Source of the DNA: Caballeronia telluris
Lineage (GTDB): Bacteria; Pseudomonadota; Gammaproteobacteria; Burkholderiales; Burkholderiaceae
Reading direction: 5' to 3'
Assembly: GCF_001544495.1 (NCBI RefSeq)
Contig: NZ_FCNZ02000031.1
Span: 1-50,469, forward strand
DNA: 50,469 nucleotides
Positions within the stretch are counted from its first letter, which is position 1. Each line of letters starts with the position of its first letter. The notes beneath the pieces were generated by a model. That model made no database searches. It had not been told where the DNA came from and saw nothing but the letters and a program-made list of their open reading frames with translations. A program made the translations under genes and the position numbers. Shown here one piece after another: positions 32,740 through 40,765 of this stretch.

Positions 32740-33894
32740 TTAGATCGAATGAAGGCGGCGCGCGCCTTCGAGCAGCGTCTCGTCGTCCTTCGCGAACGAA
32801 AGGCGGATCACGCGATTGTCCGTGCCGTCGGCGTAGAACGCGGACAGCGGAATGGTCGCGACCCGCGCCTCGCGGATCAACCGCAGCACGAAGTCGCTGT
32901 CGCTTTCCTCGGAGAATGCGCCAAAGCGTGCAAGCATGAAGAAACTGCCCGCGCTCGGCAAGAGTTCAAAACGCGAGCCCGCGAGCGCGTTCGCGAGCAG
33001 GTCGCGCTTACGCTGATAGAACGGTCCGAGGCCGAGATAGCTCGATTCGTCTGCGAGCGCTTCGGCGAACGCGATCTGCATCGGCGTGTCGGCGGAAAAC
33101 GTCATGAACTGGTGGACCTTGCGGATCTCGGCGGTGAGTTCGGCCGGCGCGAGGCAGAAGCCGACGCGCCAGCCCGTCACGTGATACGACTTGCCGAACG
33201 ACGACACGATCACGCTGCGCTCGGCCAGCGCCGGATGGCGCGCCATGCTCTGATGCAGCGCGCCGTCAAACACGACGTGCTCGTAGACTTCGTCGGAGAG
33301 CACGATGATCTGCGTGTCGCGCGTGAGCGCCGTCAAGCGTTCGATGTCGTGCGCGGTGAACGCGCTGCCGCTCGGGTTGTGCGGCGTGTTGACGAGGATC
33401 ATGCGCGTCTTCGGCGTGATCTTCGCGGCGACTTCGTCCCAGTCGATCTGGAAAGTCTGCGCCGACAGCTTGATCGCGACCGGCGTCGCGCCCTGCAACT
33501 GGACGATCGGGCCGTAGCTGTCGAACGACGGCTCGAAGTAGATCACTTCGTCGCCGGGATGCACGAGCGCGCTGATCGACGCATACAGACCCTCGCTCGC
33601 GCTCGCGACCACGGTGATTTCGCTGCCCGGATCGTACTGCGCGCCGTAGAGCTTCTCCGTTTTCGCGGCGAGCGCCTCGCGCAGCGCGACGACGCCCGAC
33701 ATCGGCGAATACTGGTTATGTCCTGCCCGCATGGCTCGCGTGACGGCTTCGACGAGTTTCGGATCGCAGGCGAAGTTCGGCGCGCCCTGCGAGAGATTCA
33801 GCGCCTTGTGCTCCTCGGCGAGCTGGCCGATCACGGTGAAAATGGTGGTGCCGACGTTCGGCAGTTTCGATTGAGGCAGGCAGGCACTTTTCAC
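32740..33894 (-). CDS. PLP-dependent class I/II aminotransferase (methionine aminotransferase, YbdL-like)
   Basis: A 384-residue fold-type I aminotransferase. PLP contacts are visible: Asn173 in TPHNPSG, Asp201 and Tyr204 in LSDEVYEH, the Schiff-base Lys235 in SSFGKSYHVTGWRVGF, and Arg243 and a C-terminal Arg for the substrate carboxylate. The N-terminal LSQGAPNF and NQYSPMSGVVALREAL match the YbdL/kynurenine aminotransferase branch, often acting on methionine, glutamine or aromatic amino acids. It is co-directional with an orphan amino-acid receptor and divergent from a LysR regulator, which probably controls both. Confidence 0.87.
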   Translation of the reverse strand: MKSACLPQSKLPNVGTTIFTVIGQLAEEHKALNLSQGAPNFACDPKLVEAVTRAMRAGHNQYSPMSGVVALREALAAKTEKLYGAQYDPGSEITVVASASEGLYASISALVHPGDEVIYFEPSFDSYGPIVQLQGATPVAIKLSAQTFQIDWDEVAAKITPKTRMILVNTPHNPSGSAFTAHDIERLTALTRDTQIIVLSDEVYEHVVFDGALHQSMARHPALAERSVIVSSFGKSYHVTGWRVGFCLAPAELTAEIRKVHQFMTFSADTPMQIAFAEALADESSYLGLGPFYQRKRDLLANALAGSRFELLPSAGSFFMLARFGAFSEESDSDFVLRLIREARVATIPLSAFYADGTDNRVIRLSFAKDDETLLEGARRLHSI

Positions 33895-34013
33895 GACGAC
33901 GGCTCCAGAAGCGGTTGCGATGAGTCTTTTGTCGATTCAACCGCGGCAATAATGGGCGGACAATCGAAAGTTTGTCATACTAGCCATGCTTCGTATTCAT
34001 GCCTGGAACCCCG

Positions 34014-34931
34014 ATGAAACCGCTTCCTTCTCTCGACGTGCTTAAAACGTTTCTGGTCGTCGCGCAGAAGCTCAACTTCACGCGCGCCGCGGACGTCCTC
34101 AATCTCACGCAGGGCGCGGTGAGCCGGCAGATTTCCGGGCTCGAATCGCATCTGGGCTACGCGCTTTTCGTGCGCCAGGCGCGCGGGCTCGCGCTCACGC
34201 CGCATGGGGCGATCCTGCTCGCGCCGTTGCAGCAGGCGTTCGCGCAGATCGGCGAGGCGCTGGAAAAGAGCGGCGCGCAGTCCGGCACGCTGCGCGTGAA
34301 ATGTCCGACCTGCGCGATGCGCTGGATCTTGCCGCGCGTCATCCGGCTGCAAAACGAGCGGCCCGAGCTGGTGGTCGAGGTGACGGCGGCGGTGTCGCAT
34401 GGCGTTGAGTTCAACGCCGAGCAGTTCGATGCCGCGATCGTCTTCGGCAAGCCGGCGGTGAAGGGCGTGAGCACGCATCATCTGTTCGACGAGGTGCTGA
34501 CGCCGGTCTGCGCGCCGGGTCTGTGGAAAGGCAGGAAAGGCCACGCCGCGACGCCCGACGATCTCGCCGACAAAACGCTGTTGCATCCCACGCGCGACCG
34601 GCGCGACTGGTTGCGCTGGCTGGAGGCCTACGGCTACCGCGGATTGCCGTCGGCGAAGGCGCAGCATTTCGACACGCTCGATCTGGCGATTTCGTCGGCG
34701 ATGCAGGGACTTGGCGTCACGATCGGCGATCTTTCACTGATCGAAGAAGATTTGCGCGCGAAGCGCATCATCACGCCGTTTTCGCTGTGCGTGCCGAGCG
34801 GCGCGGCGTATTACCTGATCTATCCGGAACGGCCCGCGCCGTCGCCCGCGTTGCAGCAGTTCGCCGCGTGGCTCGCGGACGAGGCGGCCGAGACTCGCGC
34901 GAGCCTGTCCGCCTATCTGCACGCGGCGTGA
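34014..34931 (+). CDS. LysR-family transcriptional regulator (GcvA/TrpI-like)
   Basis: A 305-residue LysR protein: winged HTH at about residues 1-65 (LDVLKTFLVVAQKLNFTRAADVLNLTQ and VSRQISGLESHLGY), then a periplasmic-binding-like effector domain from about 90. The LFVRQARGLALTPHGAILLA stretch is typical of the GcvA group, many of which control amino-acid genes. ATG 34014 is favoured over 33999 because a GGA lies a few bases before it and it fits the family start. The divergent position, 119 bp from the aminotransferase gene, makes that unit the likely target. Confidence 0.88.
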   Translation: MKPLPSLDVLKTFLVVAQKLNFTRAADVLNLTQGAVSRQISGLESHLGYALFVRQARGLALTPHGAILLAPLQQAFAQIGEALEKSGAQSGTLRVKCPTCAMRWILPRVIRLQNERPELVVEVTAAVSHGVEFNAEQFDAAIVFGKPAVKGVSTHHLFDEVLTPVCAPGLWKGRKGHAATPDDLADKTLLHPTRDRRDWLRWLEAYGYRGLPSAKAQHFDTLDLAISSAMQGLGVTIGDLSLIEEDLRAKRIITPFSLCVPSGAAYYLIYPERPAPSPALQQFAAWLADEAAETRASLSAYLHAA

Positions 34932-34934
34932 CGC

Positions 34935-36092
34935 TTACATCCCGCTCTTCGTGACGATCGACACCCACGCGCCGTTTTTGACCTGATACAGCGTCGACGA
35001 CGCGTTCTTCAGCGCGCCGTTGTCGTCGAAGGCGATCGGGCCGGTGATGCCGTCGAACGAAATCTTCTTCAGCACCGGCCGATACACCTTCGGATCGGTC
35101 GAATTCGCCTTCTGCATCGCGTGGATCGCGGCCCACGCGGCGTCGTAGCCGAACGGCGCGTAGGAGAGAATCGCCACGCCGAAGCGCTTCTTGAACTTGT
35201 CGTCGAACGCCTTGCCGTGCGGCAGCTTGTCGAGCGGACTGCCGTATTCCCACGCCTGCGCGCCCTCGGCCGGATCGCCCGCGAGCTTCAGGAAATCCGC
35301 GTCCATCACGCCGCCGCCGCCCACGAACTGCGCGTTCATGCCCAGCTGCTTCATCCGCTTGACGACCGCCGCAGCCTGCCGGTCGAGTCCGCCGAAGAAG
35401 ATCAGATCGGCGTTCGTCGCCTTGATGCGCGTGAGCTGCGCGCTGAAATCGACCGTCTGGTTGTCGCTGAACTCGCGCGCGACGATCGTCCCGCCCTTCG
35501 ATTTCACCGCCTTCTCGAACTCGTCGGCTTCGCCCTGGCCGAAGGCCGTACGGTCGTCGATGATCGCGATGCGCTTCGCCTTCGTCGTCGTCACCGCGTA
35601 GAGGCCGGCGTTGCCCGCGTTCTGCGCGTCGCTCGAAATCACGGTGAAGACGTTCGCGAAGCCTTGCGTCGTGATGGTCGGATTGGTCGCGGCCGGGTCG
35701 ATTACCGGGATGCCGGCGTTCTCGTACACGCGCGACGCGGGCAGCGTCGTGCCCGAGTTGAAGTGGCCGACGACGACCGCGACGCCATCGTCGACGAGCT
35801 TTTGAGCCGCCTGCACGCCGACGCGCGGGTCGGCCTGATCGTCTTCGGCGGCGATCTCGAATTTGGCCGTCTTGCCGCCGATCTTGATGTTCTTCGCGTT
35901 GGCCTCGTCGAGCGCCAGTTGCACGCCGTTCTGCAAGTCCTTGCCGTAGCCCGCGTTCGCGCCGGTGAGCGGCGCGGCAAAGCCGATCTTGACGGCCAAG
36001 TCTTCCGCCGATGCCGCGAGCGGCAGGACGGTGAGGGCGCCGGCACAGGCCAGCATCACGGCAAGCGGTTTCAAGCTCGGGCGAACACGCAT
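34935..36092 (-). CDS. Branched-chain amino acid ABC transporter substrate-binding protein (LivK/LivJ type)
   Basis: A 385-residue type I periplasmic receptor. The signal peptide ends near residue 29 (LAASAED). The mature protein has VKIGFAAPLTGANAGYGKDL, the HFNSGTTLPASRVYENAGIP ligand region, the IDDRTAFGQGEADEFEKAV hinge segment and FFGGLDRQAAAVVKRM, all usual for Leu/Ile/Val receptors. ATG 36092 has AGGAGAGGAAACC before it; the longer frame is not supported. No liv permease or ATPase genes are adjacent, so it is a second orphan receptor. It is tail-to-tail with the LysR gene (3 nt apart) and divergent from a MarR gene. Confidence 0.88.
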   Translation of the reverse strand: MRVRPSLKPLAVMLACAGALTVLPLAASAEDLAVKIGFAAPLTGANAGYGKDLQNGVQLALDEANAKNIKIGGKTAKFEIAAEDDQADPRVGVQAAQKLVDDGVAVVVGHFNSGTTLPASRVYENAGIPVIDPAATNPTITTQGFANVFTVISSDAQNAGNAGLYAVTTTKAKRIAIIDDRTAFGQGEADEFEKAVKSKGGTIVAREFSDNQTVDFSAQLTRIKATNADLIFFGGLDRQAAAVVKRMKQLGMNAQFVGGGGVMDADFLKLAGDPAEGAQAWEYGSPLDKLPHGKAFDDKFKKRFGVAILSYAPFGYDAAWAAIHAMQKANSTDPKVYRPVLKKISFDGITGPIAFDDNGALKNASSTLYQVKNGAWVSIVTKSGM

Positions 36093-36331
36093 GGTTTCCT
36101 CTCCTTTTAGTTGGCAATCGACTGGAACACGGCCGGATTCGTCGGCGCAAGAAGGGCTTGCACCGATGCGGGTGCGTCTTTTTGCGCGCGTCAAACGCGG
36201 CTCCCCGCTCAAGTTCGCAATTTAGGAAGCCAAAATCCGTGCGTCTTGGCTTTTCGTCGCGCCGCGAATGCGGATTTCGGCATAGGGGACATATCGGAAC
36301 CGCGTGCTTCCGAGCGACAAACCGGCTTCGC

Positions 36332-36360
36332 TTGACAAAGTGCATATGCACAACTAAGCT
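36332..36360 (+). promoter_or_regulatory. marR promoter with MarR operator; possibly leaderless
   Basis: TTGACA (36332-36337), a 17-nt spacer and TAAGCT (36355-36360) form a promoter. The spacer holds the perfect palindrome GTGCATATGCAC (36340-36351), related to the site at 36872-36889. The expected start is about 36367, the A of the ATG, and no ribosome binding site is visible, so the transcript may be leaderless. Confidence 0.6.
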
Positions 36361-36366
36361 GCCTTC

Positions 36367-36819
36367 ATGACTTCCAGTTCAGCCCCTCTCACCGCGCGCA
36401 AGTCGACCTACCTGGATTGCAATTGCTTTGCGATCCGGCAGGCGGCGCGCTACGTCTCGCAATTGTACGAACGCCATCTGAGCGGCGCGGGCCTCACGGG
36501 CGCGCAGTTCACGCTGGTGGCCGCGATCGGGCGCAGTCCCGGCATCCAGATGGCCGATCTCGCCGACGCGATGGTGATGGACCGCACGACGCTCGTGCGC
36601 GCGCTCAAGCCGTTGCAGCGCGACGGTATCGTCGAAGCGGCGCCGCAGTCGTCGGGCACGCGCGCGGTCGGCTTGCGGCTCTCAGACGCCGGCAAGGAAG
36701 CGCTCGCGCGGGCGTCGCTGTGCTGGCAGGCGGCGCAGGCCGAATTCGAGGAGAAGTTCGGGCCGGACCGCGCGCGGCAGTTGCGCCAGTCGCTGTTTGA
36801 ATTGACTGCGGCGGGTTGA
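36367..36819 (+). CDS. MarR-family transcriptional regulator
   Basis: A 150-residue winged-helix dimeric repressor. The DNA-binding part includes GIQMADLADAMVMDRTTLVRALKPLQRDG and the wing SSGTRAVGLRLSDAGKEAL. Near the N-terminus, the Cys18-Asn-Cys20 pair in YLDCNCFAIRQAAR is conserved in a subgroup of MarR proteins and may be redox- or ligand-sensitive. It precedes an SDR gene; the two share a GTGCATATRCAC-type palindrome in their promoters, so the regulator likely controls itself and the SDR. The effector is unknown. Confidence 0.88.
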   Translation: MTSSSAPLTARKSTYLDCNCFAIRQAARYVSQLYERHLSGAGLTGAQFTLVAAIGRSPGIQMADLADAMVMDRTTLVRALKPLQRDGIVEAAPQSSGTRAVGLRLSDAGKEALARASLCWQAAQAEFEEKFGPDRARQLRQSLFELTAAG

Positions 36820-36836
36820 AACGGGAAGCAACGCAG

Positions 36837-36863
36837 GACCCGCGTCGGCGCGGGTCTTTTTTT
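36837..36863 (+). terminator. Intrinsic terminator after marR
   Basis: GACCCGCG/CGCGGGTC with a TCGG tetraloop is followed directly by seven T. It separates marR from the SDR gene, which therefore needs its own promoter. Confidence 0.9.
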
Positions 36864-36871
36864 CGATTATT

Positions 36872-36889
36872 AAAGTGCATATACACTTT
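36872..36889. promoter_or_regulatory. Probable MarR operator in front of the SDR gene
   Basis: AAAGTGCATATACACTTT is an 18-bp palindrome with two central mismatches. Ten of its bases (AAAGTGCATAT is shared) are identical to the marR promoter site at 36340. It ends directly before the GGAG of the SDR gene. Confidence 0.6.
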
Positions 36890-36899
36890 GGAGAAGCAG

Positions 36900-37607
36900 A
36901 TGCAGATCAAAGGCAAAGTGGTACTCGTCACCGGCGCCAATCGCGGCCTCCGCAAGCAATTCGCGAAGTCGCTCGTCGAAGCCGGAGCGGCGAAGGTCTA
37001 CGCCGCCGCGCGCGATCCGGCCAGCGTGAAGATCGAAGGCGTCGAAGCGATCCGGCTCGACGTCACGAATCCCGCCGACGTCGCGGCCGCCGCCGAGCGC
37101 TACACCGACGTGCAGGTGCTAATCAACAACGCGGGCGCGACGGTGCGTGGCGACCTGATCGATCCGGCCTCGACGCAAGGTGTGCGCGATCTCTTCGAAG
37201 TCAACGTGATCGGGCCGCTCACGCTCACGCAGGCGTTCGCGCCGGTTCTGAAGCGCAACGGCGGCGGCGCGGTGGTGAACGTGTTGTCGGTGCTGAGCTG
37301 GGTCGCGCTGCCGTCGGGTGGGGCGTACAGCGTGTCGAAGTCGGCGGCGTGGGCCGTGACCAACGTGCAGCGCCAGGAATTGCGCGAGCAGGGCACGCTC
37401 GTGGTCGCCGTGCATCCCGGCTACATCGACACCGACATGACCGCTGGCGTCACCGCGCCGAAGACCACGCCCGAGCACGTCGTGCGGGAAGTGCTGCGGG
37501 CGATCGAGCAAGACCAGGAAGAAGTGGTCGTCGACGATACGGGCCGCGCGGTGAAGGAATCGCTGTCGACGAAGACGCCGATTTACCTGACCGGCGTGCC
37601 GCGCTAA
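36900..37607 (+). CDS. SDR-family oxidoreductase with an atypical cofactor loop
   Basis: A 235-residue SDR. The catalytic part is standard (Ser in NVLSVLSWVA, Tyr-x-x-x-Lys in GAYSVSKSA, VHPGYIDTDM). The cofactor loop reads TGANRGLR instead of TGxxxGxG, so the third glycine is replaced by Arg, which may alter cofactor binding. ATG 36900 has GGAG upstream, and the longer frame crosses the marR terminator. The gene has its own MarR operator and is transcribed alone. Related proteins are annotated only as SDRs, so the substrate is unknown. Confidence 0.83.
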   Translation: MQIKGKVVLVTGANRGLRKQFAKSLVEAGAAKVYAAARDPASVKIEGVEAIRLDVTNPADVAAAAERYTDVQVLINNAGATVRGDLIDPASTQGVRDLFEVNVIGPLTLTQAFAPVLKRNGGGAVVNVLSVLSWVALPSGGAYSVSKSAAWAVTNVQRQELREQGTLVVAVHPGYIDTDMTAGVTAPKTTPEHVVREVLRAIEQDQEEVVVDDTGRAVKESLSTKTPIYLTGVPR

Positions 37608-37625
37608 CGAGCCAAACGCGCCGCG

Positions 37626-38039
37626 TTACTGCTTGCCTTGCTGCATCTCCGGAAAGCCGGCAGCCGCTTTTTGCACGTCCTGCGGGAAGTCGGCGAATTC
37701 CTGCACCTGCCGCACTTCGATCACTTCGTTGCCCGATCCCGGGCAACGCTTCGCCCACTCAATCGCTTCCTCGCGCGACTTCACCTGGATCATCCAGTAT
37801 CCGCCGACGACTTCCTTCGCTTCCGCGAACGGTCCGTCGGTCACGCGCGGCTTGCCGCCTTCGAACGAAACGCGCGCGCCCATCGACGGCGGATGCAGTC
37901 CGTCGAGCGCGAGCAGCACGCCGGCCTTTTGCAATTCCTCGTTGTACCGCATCATGGCGGCGACGGCGTCCGCGCTCGGCATGGTTCCGGGTTCGGCGGT
38001 TTCGTAGCCGGGGGGAATCATCAGCATCATGAATCGCAT
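37626..38039 (-). CDS. YCII-related (DGPF domain) protein
   Basis: A 137-residue small protein of the dimeric alpha/beta-barrel YCII family. The DGPF signature is clear (VTDGPFAEAKEVVGGYWMI), as are the N-terminal MRFMMLMIPPGYE and the EEAIEWAKRCP segment. These proteins often sit beside ECF sigma factors, but none is seen here; function is unknown. ATG 38039 has AAGGAG upstream. The gene is tail-to-tail with the SDR gene and divergent from the LacI operon. Confidence 0.85.
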   Translation of the reverse strand: MRFMMLMIPPGYETAEPGTMPSADAVAAMMRYNEELQKAGVLLALDGLHPPSMGARVSFEGGKPRVTDGPFAEAKEVVGGYWMIQVKSREEAIEWAKRCPGSGNEVIEVRQVQEFADFPQDVQKAAAGFPEMQQGKQ

Positions 38040-38203
38040 TTGAAAGCTCCTTGTCGTTGTGATCGAAGGCGCGAAGGCGAAACAGCGCGCTCTCGACCTT
38101 ACGACGCCCGGTGCTTCACAGAATCGACACAATCCATGCAATGGCGTCTTAAGCGTTTGTCCCTATCCGATTCGTCTTGCGAACGCAGCGCACAACAACC
38201 AAT

Positions 38204-38221
38204 AATGTAATCCATTACATT
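38204..38221. promoter_or_regulatory. LacI-family operator of the sugar operon
   Basis: AATGTAAT-CC-ATTACATT is a palindrome with perfect 8-bp arms 20 nt before the lacI-type ATG. TGTAAnnnnTTACA-like sites are normal for LacI-family proteins. Since lacI is the first gene, the regulator controls its own operon. Confidence 0.7.
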
Positions 38222-38241
38222 TCCATCTGCGCCGAGCCGCG

Positions 38242-39267
38242 ATGACCGTGTCCGAGACCGCACGACCGATTGAGGAAGTGTCGATTGCCGATGTCGCCGA
38301 GCGAGCGGGCGTATCGGTCGCGACGGTATCGCGCGTGCTCAACGGGCATACGAACGTGCGTCAGCCGACGCGCGAAAAAGTGCTCGCCGCCGTGGCCGAA
38401 AGCGGCTATCGCATCAACGAACTCGCGCGCAACCTGCGCACGGCCGAGAGCCGCCTGCTGCTCACGATGGTCCCCGATTTCGGCAATCCGTTCTATGCGG
38501 CGATCGTGCGCGGCATCGACAGCGTCGCGCGCCAGAACGGCTACTTCATGCTGCTCTGCGATACGGGCGCCGACCCGCTGCGCGAGCGCAGCTATTTCGA
38601 CCTGCTGCGCGGCCGCCGTGCCGACGGCGCGATCTGCCTCGATCCGGCCGCCGTGCAGAAGGCGCTCGCCGAAGAGGCGTCGACGCTGCCGTGGGTCGCG
38701 TGCTGCGAGTTCGATCCGGCGGCGGCCGTGCCGTTCGTCGGCATCGACAACCATGCAGCCGCCGGGGACGTGGTGCGCTATCTGATCGGGCGCGGTCATC
38801 GCAAGATCGCGCTGATCAATTCGGGCCACGGCTATCTCTACGGGCGGCAGCGTCTCGCGGGCTATCGCGATGCGCTAGAGGCCGCGGGCATCGATCCGCT
38901 TCCGGCGTGGCAGATCGAACTCGACAGTCTCGACTACACGGCGGGCGAAGACGCCGCGCGGCAGCTCGCCGCACTCGGCGAGGACCGCCCGAGCGCGGTG
39001 TTCGCCGTCTCCGACACGCTCGCCATCGGCGTGATCAACGGTTTGCGCGGCGTGGCGCTGCGCGTGCCGGAAGACGTCGCGGTGGTCGGCTTCGACGACA
39101 TCGCCGTGGCCGCGCACATCGATCCGCCGCTCACCACGGTCGCGCAACCGATGCAGGAACTGGGCGAGACGGCCGCGCACTTGCTGCTGCGGCGCCTGCG
39201 CGAACCGAAGGTGCAGGTCGGCGGCGTGCTGCTGCCGCATCAGTTGATCCTGCGAAGGAGCGCGTGA
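38242..39267 (+). CDS. LacI-family transcriptional regulator
   Basis: A 341-residue LacI/GalR repressor. The HTH (about residues 12-35, ISIADVAERAGVSVATVSRV, with the hinge helix after LNGHTNVRQPTREKV) is followed by a periplasmic-binding-type sugar domain with PDFGNPFYAAIVRGID and the terminal LLRRLREPKVQVGGVLLPHQLI. It is the first gene of a six-gene operon for a monosaccharide: the next gene begins two bases after its stop. An 18-bp palindrome at 38204-38221 is its probable operator. Confidence 0.9.
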   Translation: MTVSETARPIEEVSIADVAERAGVSVATVSRVLNGHTNVRQPTREKVLAAVAESGYRINELARNLRTAESRLLLTMVPDFGNPFYAAIVRGIDSVARQNGYFMLLCDTGADPLRERSYFDLLRGRRADGAICLDPAAVQKALAEEASTLPWVACCEFDPAAAVPFVGIDNHAAAGDVVRYLIGRGHRKIALINSGHGYLYGRQRLAGYRDALEAAGIDPLPAWQIELDSLDYTAGEDAARQLAALGEDRPSAVFAVSDTLAIGVINGLRGVALRVPEDVAVVGFDDIAVAAHIDPPLTTVAQPMQELGETAAHLLLRRLREPKVQVGGVLLPHQLILRRSA

Positions 39268-39268
39268 G

Positions 39269-40765
39269 ATGAGCCTTGCCGTGCGCTTCGATGCGATCGA
39301 GAAGCAGTTCGGGCCGGTGCGCGTGCTGCATGGCGTGAGCTTCGATCTCGCGCCCGGACGCATCTACGGGCTGCTCGGCGAGAACGGCGCGGGCAAGTCG
39401 ACGCTGATGAAGATCCTCGCGGGCTACGAACGCGCGAGCGGCGGCACGGTGTCGGTGCAAGGCGTGCCGGTCGCATTCGACAGTTCGCGCGATGCCGAGG
39501 CCGCCGGTATCGTGCTGATCCACCAGGAACTGAATCTCGCGGATCACCTGAGCATCGTGCAGAACATGTTCCTCGGCCACGAGAAGCGGCGCCGCTTCCT
39601 GCTCGACGAAGCCGCGATGCGCGAAGCCGCACGCGCGCGTCTCGCCGATGTCGGCCTGAACAAGCATCCGGACACGAAGGTGCGCGATTTGATCGTCGCG
39701 GAGAAGCAACTGGTCGAAATCGCGAAGGCGATGCTGCGCGAGGCGCGCCTGCTCATCATGGACGAACCGACCGCGACGCTCACGCCCGCCGAAACGCAGC
39801 GTCTTTTCAAGCTGATGGCGCGGCTGAAGGAAGACGGCGTGACGATCGTTTATATCTCGCACAAGCTCGACGAAGTGGAACGCGTGACCGACGAAGTGAT
39901 CGTGATGCGCGACGGCCGCTTCGTGACGCGCGCGCCGACCGTCGATGTCACGCGTCAGCAGATGGCGAACCTGATGGTGGGCCGCGAAGTGTCGGACATG
40001 TTTCCGGACAAGCCCGCGCTCGCCGACGATGCGCCCGTCGCGTTGCAGGTGCAGGGCGTCTACGTGCCCGGCTGGGCGCGCAACGTGAGCTTCTCGGTGC
40101 GCGCGGGCGAAGTGTTCGGTTTCGCGGGACTGGTCGGTGCGGGGCGCACGGAACTGTTCGAATCGCTGATCGGCGTGCGCGTGCGTACCGCCGGACGCAT
40201 CTCGCTCGACGGTCAAGCGCTCGCGGCGGCCCGCCCGCGCGATCCGCGCGACGCGATGAAGCTCGGCCTCACGTATCTGAGCGAAGACCGCAAGGGGCGC
40301 GGGCTGCATGTCGACATGTCGCTCAAGGACAACCTCACGCTGATGACGCTCGAACGCTATGCGCATCCGTTCGTCGACGGCGCGGCGGAGCGGCAGGCGC
40401 TGAAGCAGGCCGTCGGCGATTTCGGCATTCGCACGGGCAGTCTCGCGAGCCGCGCGCGCATGCTGTCGGGCGGCAACCAGCAAAAGCTCGCGCTCGCGAA
40501 GTTCCTGCATCCCGACCCGCGCGTGATCGTGCTCGACGAGCCGACGCGTGGCGTCGATGTCGGGGCGAAGCGCGACATCTATTTCCTGATCCACCGGCTC
40601 GCCGCGGAAGGCCGCGCGGTGATCGTGATCTCGTCCGAGCTGATCGAGCTGATCGGCTTGTGTCATCGCGTCGCGGTGATGCGCGCGGGCGAGCTCGTCG
40701 CGACGCTCGACATCGAACATCTGACCGAAGAGAGGTTGATCGCGCATGCGACCGGCACACACTGA
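39269..40765 (+). CDS. Sugar ABC transporter ATP-binding protein (RbsA/XylG/MglA type)
   Basis: A 498-residue duplicated ATPase. The first domain has Walker A GLLGENGAGKSTLMKILAG and Walker B LLIMDEPTATLT. The second has the degenerate Walker A FAGLVGAGRTELFE, signature LSGGNQQKLALAKFL and Walker B VIVLDEPTRGVDVGAK. This tandem layout is specific to the CUT2 class of monosaccharide importers (ribose, xylose, galactose, inositol). It starts one base after the lacI-type stop and overlaps the permease gene by 20 bases. Confidence 0.92.
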   Translation: MSLAVRFDAIEKQFGPVRVLHGVSFDLAPGRIYGLLGENGAGKSTLMKILAGYERASGGTVSVQGVPVAFDSSRDAEAAGIVLIHQELNLADHLSIVQNMFLGHEKRRRFLLDEAAMREAARARLADVGLNKHPDTKVRDLIVAEKQLVEIAKAMLREARLLIMDEPTATLTPAETQRLFKLMARLKEDGVTIVYISHKLDEVERVTDEVIVMRDGRFVTRAPTVDVTRQQMANLMVGREVSDMFPDKPALADDAPVALQVQGVYVPGWARNVSFSVRAGEVFGFAGLVGAGRTELFESLIGVRVRTAGRISLDGQALAAARPRDPRDAMKLGLTYLSEDRKGRGLHVDMSLKDNLTLMTLERYAHPFVDGAAERQALKQAVGDFGIRTGSLASRARMLSGGNQQKLALAKFLHPDPRVIVLDEPTRGVDVGAKRDIYFLIHRLAAEGRAVIVISSELIELIGLCHRVAVMRAGELVATLDIEHLTEERLIAHATGTH

